A stretch of 64,000 bases of DNA. Source: Takakia lepidozioides (Eukaryota > Streptophyta > Takakiopsida > Takakiales > Takakiaceae). Where the stretch lies: assembly GCA_030704615.1 (NCBI GenBank), contig CM060733.1, positions 26,038,001 through 26,102,000 on the forward strand, read 5' to 3'. A program made the translations under genes and the position numbers. Below, piece by piece: positions 1 to 10,847 of the stretch. Below the pieces are notes generated by a model. It worked only from the letters and a program-made list of their open reading frames with translations, was not told the origin of the DNA and searched no databases. The number at the start of each line of letters is the position of its first letter. Positions within the stretch are counted from its first letter, which is position 1.

Positions 1-174
1 ATGTGCAACACAATTGTGGATTGACATTTATATAGAAATATGCTCTATAGAATCCCAGACATGGGCAGTAGTTGTGAGGTGAAGTGATTCTTAGTTATGC
101 CGGCTGTCACCGGAGTCCTCTCAGTGCTCTAGAATTATGCATGATTGTTTTAAAAGTGAAAACAAGATCCTTAC

Positions 175-3100
175 ATTTGGTGTAGAGTTCTATGACTCCA
201 ACAAGGACGACCATATCTCGATTTTGGACTGTCTATTTGCACCAATCTGTTCAGGTACGCAATCTGCTTTATCTGGTACCTAATCGTAAAACACATGAGA
301 TGAATAATCATTGATGTATAATTCATAATGAAAAGATAAATCGACTGATAAAAAATAACAGCCTATATAAATAGAACATAGTTAGATTCACTAAATAACT
401 TACCAATGAAAAAAATATTGTATACAATCTTGGTACCATATACGTAAGCTCGCCACCGGTATCAAACATCAGTTCGTTTTTGTCATTTAGATTTTGTTTG
501 AGATCCATTATGAGAACATTTCCATATTTGAGATTGAGAAGTTTTGCCAAATAATGAGAACCACTGCATAAAATGATTAATTGTATGTAAGAATTATCTT
601 GTTTGTTAAGTATATTTATCACAAGTACTAAAAATTGATGTAATAATTCAAAGAATAACTTATATCGATCATCTTATCTACATACTTGCTGAAGGAAATA
701 AAATTTAAAACAAGTTTGAAAATATTTGATCACTTTCGTTGTCTATAGTATATACCATTGTTGTGCGTGTATATGATTTACCTTGATACCTGCAGGTATA
801 TCAGGGTAAATGGATTTGTACATACCTAGACCCAGCCCCAGATTGTACCCAGATATTACCCTACCCTTAATGGTACATGAAAGACATATACTAGTACTTA
901 GTATATAACCGGATGATGTATAAGTTCATAGATTTACCCTACCCTTTGGGGGATGTAACTAACATGAGGATATATTGGAAGGAAGGGTATATATATATAT
1001 ATATATCCCATGCATATTCATGCGTCGAGCATGAAAAATTTGTGACTACAGTGAACCATGGCTGTGCATTGGGGCCATAATCTGCTATATAGTACCCCTT
1101 ATGAATGTGTCATTTACCCAAGGGTATTAGACAGGGTATATAGTTTTTATTTATACCCTGTATTTATACCTACCCTTCATTCAAAAACTCAAAGATATTT
1201 GAATATACCCTTGCAAGTTAAAACAAGAGGTATTTACCCTACACTGAGGGTATATCTTTATCAAAATTGGCAATTTACCCTGACCGGAGGGTATATATTT
1301 TTACAATAACGTACACCCAGACCCGGAGGCTGTGCCTTAAACTATATACCTGCACAACAATGGTATAACCTCTTAAATTTCAACTCTATTGACATCTCTT
1401 CTTGTAATAAAATCATTTAATATCTTCTAGTTTCAAATTTAATTTTTGTCCAACATTTACAAACCTATAAAACATCTTGGTCCATGTCATAGTTCTTGTT
1501 GAAATAATTTCATGTTCTCCAAAAAAAAGATAGCCGGAATTAGGGTTTCTCCTATCATTGTTCAAGTTTATACCTAGACATAGTCCAACAATATTACGTG
1601 CGATAAGACCTTTCAATAGCAATTGTGATTGAAATGCCGGTGGGTGCATGCTTAGGCCTAATATTCCATCAGAGTTTACTTCTCCTCTTTCAGTGACTAT
1701 CATTTCATATCTTTCTTGTCCTGTTTGGTTGTAACCACATCTACCAAGCCATCATCACAATAAAACAATATTACTACAAATAGTTGTAAGTATCATAACC
1801 CTTTATTGCAATTGACATTTAGTAGATGGCCTAGTGGTTAGCAACAAACCCCCCACCCAACCCCCCCCCCCCCCCACATGCCCAAAAAGAAGGTACATGG
1901 GGGGGGGTGGGGAGGTGAAGGGGCTCTCTTCTATCTCTCTAGCTAAGTGGTAAAGGCAGAAGACCCCTTATAAGCAATCAGGGGTTGAAAGCCATATAGG
2001 TCTATGTTGGATGTCAATGGTGACCGTGGTTGTGAGGTCTACTTGTCACCTACATAAACGAATTTCCAAGTCCCCCATGGAGAAGGTTTGACCCGCGTTG
2101 TTACAAACAAGTCCACCTTTCGAACAGCAATTTATGGTGTAGTGATATCATGCTTTATGGTTGCTTCATCAGGATTAAGAGGTTTATTTATTTATTTATT
2201 ATTTATTATAAATAATTTTTTAAAAACAAAATGAACAGGGGACAGTGGCCTTGGATGAATGGTTTTCTTAAGAAAAAATCCAGCCTAAGTTAACACATGT
2301 TATTTTCAGATCATTTACCATCTAAAGATTTAGTCAAATTCTAAATAATATATAAATTTAAAAGATGACAAAAATACTAACCCAAATGCTAGTTGTGGGC
2401 GGCGAAGAATCTGTCCATTGCTAGATTTCATTGGAATATAGTCCAACATTATAATACCTTCTGAGGTCGTTGAATCAGCATATTCAATATAATACGGACA
2501 TTCAAACATATTATTATTTCTAGAACATTTATGCTTTCTACTTGTTTGAAATGCTTTACATATATGTTTTCGACAATTCAATCTCTTATCAAAGTTTGCT
2601 ATATACAAATCATTTGGTCCCTATAAAACAATGACAATGCAAACAATGAATACATAAATATTAGATAGTATACATGTTTTTGCTTTCTATATTATATTAC
2701 ATACACCATAATATGATTAATTATACATATAAATACGACTTAATACGATAATTAAAACTTGAGAGGGATATATAAAAACAGAAATAGGAATACAATTTTT
2801 GTACCATAAAAACAAAAAAAACAAAAAACAAAAAAAACATTGGAGAATGAAAGACATTGCACGAGATAATTATACAATGTCATGTTCTTATGAGGAAATT
2901 GTATCTATTCAATATTGCCTATCTATTCCGATGTGGACATGACCCACAAATATAATTTGTGCAAAAATTGACAAATATTAAGTATGTAATGTGCTTTATT
3001 GCAAAAGTGATCCAATGGCATATGACTGACTGAAGGAAGTTCAACTAAGCCGATCACATATGTTCCACCCTACCAACAATAACATCTTACCTTCTTAGGT

Positions 3101-3735
3101 ATTTTTCCTTGGAATTTGCAAGCAACCCATGTGATTTCGCTACCGGTATCCACATCCAAATGATAAACTTGAGGAGGGTCGCCAATCTCCAATTTTACAT
3201 AATATCCTGACAAAGAACTGACATGTTTCATCATAATTTACGTGAGTACTAATATAACGTCACATAACATATATTTTAAATTCAGAAAAAATATGAAAAT
3301 AACTATGCAATGTTTTAAATAATGACTCTTTGACGTACTCCAAAAAGATGATTATTGCTCGATTGTAACAATGTAATAATAGCCTAAATAAATTTTAGAA
3401 AAAATTTACCCATCCGTAGTCATAGCACGAGCTCCAATAAATGAGCCATAGAGGGGCCATTGAGGGACAGGCGATGGTCCCTGTTGCATGACATGCCTAT
3501 TATGATGTAGGGTTTCATTTTGCAATAGGCCCATGGAAATGTGATTTTCTTTTCTGTAATATAATTGAAGTAGAATTGACTGACGATGACGTGGGTCGGA
3601 ATAACTCATATAATTAAACAAACCATACAACATCAAGGTCAAAACTGAGATGATTATCAATAAGCTAGTGAGTCTGAGTTGGCGCAATCTGTAACGTAGT
3701 GACACCAACAAATTACAATGCTGTTGCTGGCCCAC
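175..3735 (-). CDS. Membrane-anchored pepsin-like aspartic protease (APCB1/nepenthesin-like), partial
   Basis: Six exons can be joined in one frame: 3735-3410, 3217-3091, 2620-2382, 1740-1465, 563-404 and 272-175. All introns are GT-AG and the phases match at every junction. The joined frame has a hydrophobic segment near residues 22-43 (a likely type II signal anchor). The first catalytic motif DVDTGS is in exon 2 (Asp about 132). The region ECPYYIEYAD is in exon 3, CGYNQTG and DGILGLSM in exon 4, the second catalytic motif FDTGGELTYM in exon 5 (Asp about 357), and a Cys-Trp motif in exon 6. This order matches plant A1 proteases of the APCB1 type, which are membrane-tethered peptidases; cleavage of protein substrates in the secretory system is the expected role. 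Exon 6 ends on a clean donor and the next exon is off the window. The true start is unresolved: position 3735 is a GTG and no good in-frame ATG is visible, so an upstream exon is likely. Confidence 0.85.
751..1366. mobile_element. MITE with ~16-bp terminal inverted repeats, inside protease intron
   Basis: The left end TATACCATTGTTGTGC (751-766) is mirrored by GCACAACAATGGTATA at 1351-1366, and the similarity extends imperfectly about 15 bp further inward. The duplication at the target is TA or TATA; the two readings cannot be separated. The interior is rich in repeated TACCC/GGGTA motifs and has no coding capacity. It lies wholly within the intron between exons 4 and 5 of the aspartic protease gene. 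The TA target would fit a Tc1/mariner-like or related MITE; the superfamily is inferred. Confidence 0.7.
1859..1912. repeat. Paired poly-C and poly-G runs
   Basis: A C-run of about 17 bases near 1860-1876 is followed about 25 bp later by a G-run around 1898-1908. The two can pair as a hairpin, and the G-rich part resembles a quadruplex-forming tract. It sits inside intron 3 of the protease gene, just upstream of the SINE-like head. Confidence 0.7.
1935..2160 (+). mobile_element. tRNA-derived SINE-like sequence
   Basis: TAGCTAAGTGG at 1940-1950 resembles a pol III A box. GGTTGAAAGCC at 1983-1993 resembles a B box, about 33 bp downstream, as in tRNA-derived SINE heads. The CAGAAGACCCC tract between them is like the Au-type plant SINE head. 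The 3' end is not defined; a T/A-rich stretch follows at about 2188. The identification rests on the box spacing only. Confidence 0.45.
2185..2265 (-). mobile_element. LINE-type 3' tail (reverse orientation)
   Basis: Read on the minus strand, GGCCACTGTCCCC is followed by an A/T stretch ending in repeated TAAA units. The same arrangement, a GGCC..TGTCCCC block then (AAATA)n, recurs on the plus strand at 32,560-32,640 and on the minus strand at 48,530-48,575; a looser version lies at 47,870-47,936. This is probably the 3' end of one plant non-LTR family. Only the tail is left here. Confidence 0.45.
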
Positions 3736-3739
3736 AAAG

Positions 3740-4795
3740 GTAATTGAATTGTTATTAATATATACCTCAATATATAAATAGACACAAAAGTCACATAGCT
3801 TTACTGAGAATGATATATATTCTTTCAGCTGTCATGATTAAACTAAGAAATAAATATTAGGATTTGTAATTGAAAATGTCTGCAGGTTTTAAGTGTTTTC
3901 ACGTATCTCTGACATTAACATCAGATTTTTTAGAGAATATCCACTTTGAAATCTTCATGATAAAGTTAAGATAATTATATACATTCATTATATACAAATC
4001 AAACTATTATTTGAAAGACGTGAACATTATAAATAAAGTTATAAATTTACATAGCAAGAGATGTAATACCTACTTTGTCAAATGGTTATTATTACCATGA
4101 AGAATAAAAATAATTGTTTGTAAATCCATACCACGCTCAAACTTTACAAGCAATGTCATTTCTTTCTTTATTCTAAATTTATCAAAAATTGAAAAACAAT
4201 ATGTTACTGAACTAAAACTAAATGAGAAAAATGTTCATAAGAAGTTATTTCTTTATAAGCTTCACCACCTCATTTTCTAATGCGTCAGCACTTGAATGTG
4301 TCAAACTTTGCAAATGTGGTGCTGATGGTCCATGAGAATCTATATGTGATCGCCTCATTACCATAAAATAGTTTGGGCTAGTTGTTGATGTGCAATTTTT
4401 GAGATCAGTTTACAATTTACAGTGTTTTGCACTTGTGGATCTTGCCATATCTGAGTAAAGAATTTAATAAGATATTAAGCACAGCATATTCAATAATATT
4501 TAAAAGGCGTCATAACACACTCACAATGAATTTTAATAAATATTATTATGAGATTGTGGTCGACAGCTTATAAATATACAAATTAATTACTTAACTTCAA
4601 ATTACATTCTGAGAGATACATTCAAGGATTGTTCTTGGAAAATGAGGAAGGTGAGAGAGATAGGGAAAGTCACATCCATCCAATATGACCTCTTGTATTT
4701 AAGAGATAAAAATCAATTTATGTGCATTCCATTTTTAAGTGTTAATAATTGTGTTGATATGAAAAGCGGGTTTCATATATTTTTGATACCTGCCT
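3740..4795. other. AT-rich intergenic stretch
   Basis: No ORF with recognisable domains, no RNA gene and no clear repeat was seen. It may contain the promoter and first exon of the aspartic protease gene, whose start codon is not visible within the exon at 3410-3735. Confidence 0.5.
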
Positions 4796-5053
4796 GGCAG
4801 TGTTTTTCTTTTCTGGCTACCTGAAAAAGGGTCAGCTACTTGTACAAAGGAATTATGGGGTTAAAAATTGAAAACAACGCCAAAAAACGCCCGGAGTTGA
4901 ATATCAGGAGCCTGATTTTGCAATCGTGGACCCGTTAAAATGTGCCACCTGTTATACAGCCACTTTTCTAACCCTGCCACCTGGTTATTTTGCCACATGG
5001 GTGCCAGGTAGACTTCAGCAATTTTTGTAGAATAAAAAAGAAAAAACACTGCC
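4796..5053. mobile_element. Possible small MITE
   Basis: GGCAGTGTTTTTCTTTT at 4796-4812 is mirrored by AAAAGAAAAAACACTGCC ending at 5053, giving 258 bp with ~17-bp imperfect terminal inverted repeats. No convincing target duplication was found and there is no coding capacity, so the call is tentative. Confidence 0.4.
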
Positions 5054-5199
5054 GCCGGGTCCGATTATATAAAAAAATTGCCAGTTTTAAATAACCTTCG
5101 CTAACAGGTAGTACCCGCATATAAACTGGCTAGGATCAAGGTATGCATCTGGATATTGAATTTGGCCCGTTGTTGGCTGGCCGAGACAGCATATATGGA

Positions 5200-5530
5200 A
5201 TCATATTGGTTGGTTATATCTCTAATGGACAACGAGTGGATAACCAGTATTGGGCGGGTATATTGATTTCAATATACCCTCAGGGTCCGGGTTACCCCTT
5301 TTCAATTAAAAAATGGACCCTCCGGGTCCGGGTTTCAAATTTGTGTGCACATACAATCCGGGTCGGGTCAGGGTAAAATAAGATCTGAATAATGAGCCGG
5401 GTCAGGATATGTCCGGGTATTCAAATAACATACCCTCATGGCCAGGGTAAATTAAGGGTCCGGGTAATAAGATATACCCTACCCTTATCCGTCAGGTATA
5501 ATAGGGTAAAATAAGGGTAGGGTAGGTTGA
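5200..5530. repeat. GGGTA/TACCC-rich degenerate repeat block
   Basis: Short motifs such as GGGTCCGGGTA, TACCCT and AGGGTA recur many times in both orientations. The interior of the 751-1366 MITE has the same character and shares the phrase ACCCTACCCTTA. It could be a relic of a related element. It is not a telomere array, because the units vary and are not TTTAGGG. Confidence 0.55.
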
Positions 5531-5601
5531 TATTGTGAGCTTGTTTAATTAACTCATAGAAAATTGAAAGATCAAATGAAAATGAAGAATAAAATTTTCA
5601 T

Positions 5602-8030
5602 CTACATTTCAAACTCATCCAGGTTTTGGTCCACCATTTCATCACAATCCATCTGGAATTCCTCTTCTAATTCATCTAGTAAGTCTTCTTCCGCCTCACC
5701 AAAGTCATCCAAATTATTGCATACAAAACCTTCACATCCAACACGTGGGTCATCTGGCTAGTTTTTCACAAGAAGAACAAGCAAGTCGAGATTGCGTGAT
5801 TCGACATCGCCGTGGCCAGTAAGAAGACCAGCAATAGAGAACACACGTCCTGTCTCAATCTGACTTCCAGGGATGCCAAGGATATGTCGTACTAAAAATG
5901 CGACCATAGGGAATTTGCTTTCATGTACCTTCCACCATTCGAGTGGCTTCTCGGCAGATTTTGGTGGCACTACCATGTAACAAAAACAAGATAACTCGCG
6001 GCGTATCTGAAAAAAACAAAACAAAATACATCATACATAACCACACATCAGTCATCATAATGACATCTCGATCAAATAACAAATGATGACAACATTAGTA
6101 AATGAGGCCTTGCACATGAACTAAAAAGTTTTGAACTATCTACCAAGCCTAAAGTCAATTCCAACTCAATCAATTAACAATGCATACATATTAATTCAAC
6201 CAACAAGATGCATAAATACATAAATAACCAGCTCTTACATTTTCATGGGTGGTGTCATCCTCTGAAATTCCAGTTCCAAATACCGCATGGGCATCTCCAA
6301 AAATACCTTGGTCATTAGGTTCAATTGTCACATTTAAATCTGGATCCACCACTTGATTGTTTTTTTTTGTATATTGACGTCAGTAGCGGTAAAAGCATAT
6401 GCAAGTCATAGATCTGAGCAATCTAAAATGCATTTGCACGACCCACCAAACTCCCTATAAGAGTCAAATCCTTATAACGGGGATCAAGCATCAAGGCGAG
6501 CATGTTGTGGGCTTTCCTCGGTTTGTAAGTCACCGTAAAATCCAGAAAAGGGGCAAGAACTTTTATGACTTGTTCACGCATCCGAGCTTTTAAGAGCATG
6601 AGGTTGGCGGGCAAATCCATCCTCGGTGCGACCGACACTTCCGCCTCCAACACAATCCTCTCGCTCTGCAATTGTATACTTAAAGTGATTGCCGTTGCCA
6701 ATGCATCACTAAGTAGCCAATAGCCACGGCGTTGATTTATGACACAAACAGTTACCACACGGGATTAAGTTGAGGAGATTGCCTCTGCGACAGCCCAAGT
6801 TTGTGCGGATGGATCTCGGCCTTGAAGGGCAACCGTTTGCCGACTATAGCAAAGCGATATTGCTGGTCTATATTGCAAAGCTTGTTGAAACACTACCACT
6901 TTGGATGCAAACCTTGTTTTCACTGGTGTATTTAATTTTCGAGGGCGCAAACTAGCATCTTCACATGCTTTGTTCCATTCTTGTCGTCCTTTACCTATGA
7001 CACAAATGCAAACTCAATGTGATTAATGTGAATTTTGACCAGTAATGTGCTCGATTATAAATGAAAACATAAATACTACAAATTGCTCAACAACTCAGAT
7101 ATATATTAAAAGTAATTGCAGTGTACCAGATTTTTTGGGCCAAGTAATGCACGATTGGATTGCCGATTGTGCGCCTTTGATGGATATGGGCTCCAAGTTA
7201 TGAGACACCTGCTCATCATTTGTTGCATATTGACAAGCCTTGCTCATTGCGTGTCCAAAACAAATGCCCTCAAATGGCTCGGAGAGATATAATAAATCGC
7301 ACTTTATTACTGCCTTAAGAGCATAAGTCATTGTTGCCAAATTCGCGCCCTCATCCTTCACGTAGCATAGATTTGTTTTGGTCAAATCATATTTCTCCAA
7401 AAGCCCTTGGAGCTGACGGGCCAAACCTGCCCCGTGGTGTCTTTTGCCAGTAATGTGTTTTGGCTCCCACTCTTGTATTAAGAAATTTATGACGAGTGTA
7501 AAAGTGTCATGTGCACCTTTACTCATCCATAGGTCAAAAGTAGCAGTCGCTGTAACAGCCGTAGCCAAATAAGGACGAACATATGTATTCAGTGTATGCT
7601 TGACCATATTAGGCAAGACCTCCGAGGTCAATGGTCTACGAAATGGGAAAACAAGTTTCGGATCTCGTCGAAGGTAGCTGAGAGGTAGCTGCGTCTAACC
7701 CATCCATTCTCCACTGCACTAAGAGGCATATATCCCTTAGCTATGCATAGCATCAAATCTTCAGCAAAAGATTTTTGTTGTTCATCTTTTTTTTTTGTAA
7801 GGGATGGTACTTCCAAAAAAACTGGAAATACTGCCAGGTGTGACCCGATTTCGCTTTTTATGCGGCTCTCGATGCGTAGTACATGCATCTCCACTTGCAG
7901 TAATATTTGCTACGAACCGAGCCATCACCTCGGCATGCTCATTATCAACATGCTTTTTCTTTGCATTAATGGAAATTAGGAACGACGTCTTCACAGTCCT
8001 AAAGCTAGGACAGGCTAACATTCCCTGTAA
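5602..8030 (-). pseudogene. hAT-family transposase gene, decayed
   Basis: Several minus-strand blocks in order make up a hAT transposase. An N-terminal block lies at about 8021-7640. A core block at 7631-7120 has the phrase ATATFDLWMSKGAHDTF and the Cys/His-bearing FEGICFGHAMSKAC. Further blocks at 6950-6423 include RGYWLLSDAL and LDPRYKDL. The C-terminal dimerisation block at 6024-5758 has PLEWWKVHESKFP and RVFSIAGLLTG, a hallmark of hAT transposases, although the usual ER before VFS is GR here. The frame is broken by frameshifts or introns between blocks. An in-frame TAG at 5758-5760 is followed by a further ~50 acidic codons in the same frame, down to a TAG at 5602. No terminal inverted repeats were identified. 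DNA cut-and-paste in the nucleus is the ancestral role. Confidence 0.8.
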
Positions 8031-8370
8031 GGCTACAGATGTACTTCTTGCTCTACTCTCAGGCGACAGAGTACTAGCTCAAATAGTGAGATGAGAGTAC
8101 TATTCCCCATATGTACTTCTTGCCCGTTGGGCGGGAAGGTGATTACATGATTAGAGATTATGCTGAGCTCTTGGTTTTGAACTAGCAAGTTGATCCATCG
8201 ACGTAGAACACTAGAGGCCTAGCACTCTACCTCGTACCTAGCTAAGTAACTGGCAATGATAGTTTACTTCTTACAAAGGACCAGTTGAGGATAGGTCGAG
8301 AGAGAGCTCAGCTAGGGCGCAAGCAGTTGCGACAACAACTATTGCGAAGGCCTCATTAGAGAGAGCCAAA

Positions 8371-8754
8371 ATGATGTCGGATCAATCAGCATTGCAACTC
8401 TTCCCCATGCCGCTTGATATCGCGCAACGGGGGGACGCTCGTGAGTACCTATTGCTGCGAAGGCATGAAAAGCTGAATAAGATTCGCCGGCGCATTGTGG
8501 AGGATGCTGCAACAACAGCTACGGCCAAGGGAGCAACTACGCCGGTCGAGACCATGCCAATTGCACCTCTACCGGCCAAGTTGCCTGCACCTAAGCGAAT
8601 CTCAGCACCTATTCCTCACATGAAGCACCTAGATGACATTGAGGACAATCCGAGCCAAGCTGTGGAGGATGATTACCACGTAACGCATTTAGGTGATGCC
8701 AATTATTTCGAGTATTATTGTGTGCAAAGGCTGCACCTTTTCAATGATGAATAA
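8371..8754 (+). CDS. Hypothetical 127-aa ORF
   Basis: This is an open frame with a tandem ATG start and no family that I recognise. The N-terminal half is Arg/Lys-rich (RRHEKLNKIRRR). The middle is Ala/Thr/Pro-rich and low in complexity, and the C-terminal part is acidic. It lies between the hAT remnant and the satellite array. It may be a transposon fragment or a chance ORF. Confidence 0.25.
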   Translation: MMSDQSALQLFPMPLDIAQRGDAREYLLLRRHEKLNKIRRRIVEDAATTATAKGATTPVETMPIAPLPAKLPAPKRISAPIPHMKHLDDIEDNPSQAVEDDYHVTHLGDANYFEYYCVQRLHLFNDE

Positions 8755-8799
8755 AATCAATTGGTGTTTGATTGTAGCGTAATATGGAGAGCAGTGCAT

Positions 8800-9993
8800 C
8801 ATGCACAATATGATTGGCAAGTGCATCATGCCCCTTTCTAGCATTCAAAATTGCCGTCAAAGTCTTGAATTGGCCAAGTACGGCCCCCTCATTAGGGTGA
8901 TCAAGTCTGTAGGTGCCTCGAAACTTGCAGAGATGGCATCAGCTCTGAGAGGGGCCAACCAAAACTATGGAAAAAAATCAAATGCCTAAAGGGCATTTGC
9001 CTGGTGCTTCATGCCCCTTTCTAGCAATCTAAAATGCCATCACACATCAGAATTGGCCCAGTACAGCCCCCAAGGTGTTCAAGCATGTAGGTACCTTAAA
9101 ACTTGCAGAAATGGAAGAGTCACTGAAGGGGCCATCCAAAACTACTAAAAAAATCGGATGCCTAAAAGGAATTGGCAGGTGCATCATGCCCCTTTCTAGC
9201 ATTCCAAATTGCCATCAAAGTCTTGAATTGGGCAAGTATAGCCCCCCCCATCAAGGTGTTCAAGCATGTAGGTACCTTAAAACTTGCAGAAATGGCAGAG
9301 TCACTGAAGGGGGACATCCAAAACTACTGAAAAAAATCAGATGCTTAAAAGGAATTGACAGGTGCATCATGCCCCTTTCTAGCATTCCAAATTGCCATCA
9401 AAGTCTTGAATTGGCCAAGTACAGCCCCCTCATCAGGGTGATCATTTGTAGGTGCCTCGAAACTTGCAGAGATGGCATCAGCTCTGAGAGGGGCCAACCA
9501 AAACTATTGAAAAAAATCAGATGCTTAAAAAGCATTGTCTGGTGCTTCATGCCCCTTCTAGAAATCTAAAATGCCATCATACATCAGAATTGGCCCAGTA
9601 TAGCCCCCCCCCATCAAGGTGTTCAAGCATGTAGGTACCTTAAAACTTGCAGAAATGGCAGAGTCACTGAAGGGGGCCATCCAAAACTACTAAAAAAATC
9701 GGATGCCTAAAAAGAATTGGCAAGTGCATCATGGCATTCCAAATTGCCATCACACATCAGAATTGGCCAAGTCACGTAGCCCCCCCATCAAGGTGTTCCA
9801 ACATGTAGGTATCTTCAAACTTGCAGAAATGGCGGAGTCACTGAAGGGGACCAACCACAACTATCGAAAAAATCAGATGCCTAAGAGGATTTTTCAGGTG
9901 CATTATGCCCCTTTTTAGCAATCCAAATTGCCATCAAAGTCTTGAATTGGCCAAGTACAGCCCCATCAAGGTGTTCAAGCATGTAGGTACCTT
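8800..9993 (+). repeat. ~180-bp satellite with a trimeric higher-order repeat
   Basis: The phrase ATGCCCCTTTCTAGCA or a close variant recurs near 8827, 9010, 9186, 9368, 9548, 9730 (shortened) and 9904, giving a monomer period of about 180 bp. Monomers differ by type. Copies 1 and 4 share TGATCA and GCATCAGCTCTGAGAG, copies 2 and 5 share CACACATCAG/CATACATCAG, and copies 3 and 6 share the GTGTTC-type arm. The higher-order period is therefore about 540 bp (541, 538 and 544 bp between equivalents). Open frames that run through it are repeat artefacts. Confidence 0.9.
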
Positions 9994-10365
9994 CACTACA
10001 AGAGAAACTGGTTTTTTTTACACCCATTTTTACACCTGCAGGTATAAAAAAAGCCACCTGCTCACACCCCCCTGGGTGTAAGGTAAACCGTATTGATTCC
10101 GTCCCCCTGTAGAAAAAGCCAGTGGTGTCGAAAAAGCCATCTTACACCCATCTACACCCTGACGTGGCGCCCGGCCTATCTCGCTTTTTTGACATGATTT
10201 TCTTTACACCCGTTTTGACTGGCTTTTCTTCATCCATTTCGACTGGATTTTTTGACGGCTTATCTTACACCCTGCTTGACAATGTGGCGAATTCAAAATT
10301 CAAAATTCAAATTAAAAGTTTATAATTAAAAATTTATAATTAAAAATTTATAATTAAAATTTTGG
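9994..10365 (+). mobile_element. CACTA-type 5' terminus, truncated
   Basis: The satellite stops abruptly at CACTACAAGAGAAACTGG (from 9994), which matches the conserved CACTA transposon end. Repeated TTACACCC and AAAAAGCCA motifs in both orientations follow, like subterminal transposase-binding repeats, then an A/T repeat (ATTTATAATTAAAA, three to four copies, 10,290-10,365). No matching inverted end was found downstream, so the element is truncated or interrupted. Confidence 0.5.
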
Positions 10366-10565
10366 CGGTTCAAAAATTCAAAAATTGAAATATGCGTTGA
10401 CCGTTGACCCCGCCCCATCCCAGGTCAATGGTTGATCGTACACCATCTAACACATTACTAGACAATACACACTTGAACCTAAGACCTCCTCATTATAACA
10501 TCACTAAGTCACTATACACGAACCAACATACCAATTACACATACATATACATTGTATATAAATAT

Positions 10566-10613
10566 AACTAGGGCTTCGCGTTGCTCCGCACTACTAGCGA
10601 CGACTTCTGAGAA
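10566..10613. repeat. 48-bp motif, copy 1 (candidate Helitron 3' end on minus strand)
   Basis: This sequence matches 31,539-31,586 at 45 of 48 positions in the same orientation. Read on the minus strand it ends in CCCTAG followed by T, as expected for a Helitron 3' end (CTRR then host T). Only a weak 4-bp stem is visible here. All the Helitron-region genes to its right run on the minus strand, so it is correctly placed to be their 3' boundary. Confidence 0.5.
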
Positions 10614-10847
10614 GGACGTCCGGACGGATGGGCCATACTGGAGGAACTTGAGAGAGAGTTGGAGGTGTTTTCCATGGGTCGTCTTGGTGCAACAAGTAGA
10701 TTTGGACTATGATAAATCAGTATTTTTTTATTATTCGTTGTGAGCATGCATTGGAAAATATAGACTTTTTGAAAAGGAGAAGGAGGATGGTCTTTATAAA
10801 ATATGGTGGCCCTTACATGGAACGTTTAGAAGTGTCTAATTTAAGCT

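Noticed and set aside
3405-3735. Start codon of the aspartic protease at 3735
   Set aside because: The codon there is GTG; the exon is real but the true start must lie elsewhere.
5200-5530. Telomere-like TACCC/AGGGTA arrays
   Set aside because: Units are irregular, in both orientations and not the plant TTTAGGG unit.
9075-9569. Plus-strand frame of 164 codons
   Set aside because: It runs through the satellite monomers and simply repeats the translated unit.
8800-9993. CRISPR-like array
   Set aside because: Repeats are contiguous ~180-bp monomers without spacers, in a eukaryotic nuclear context.
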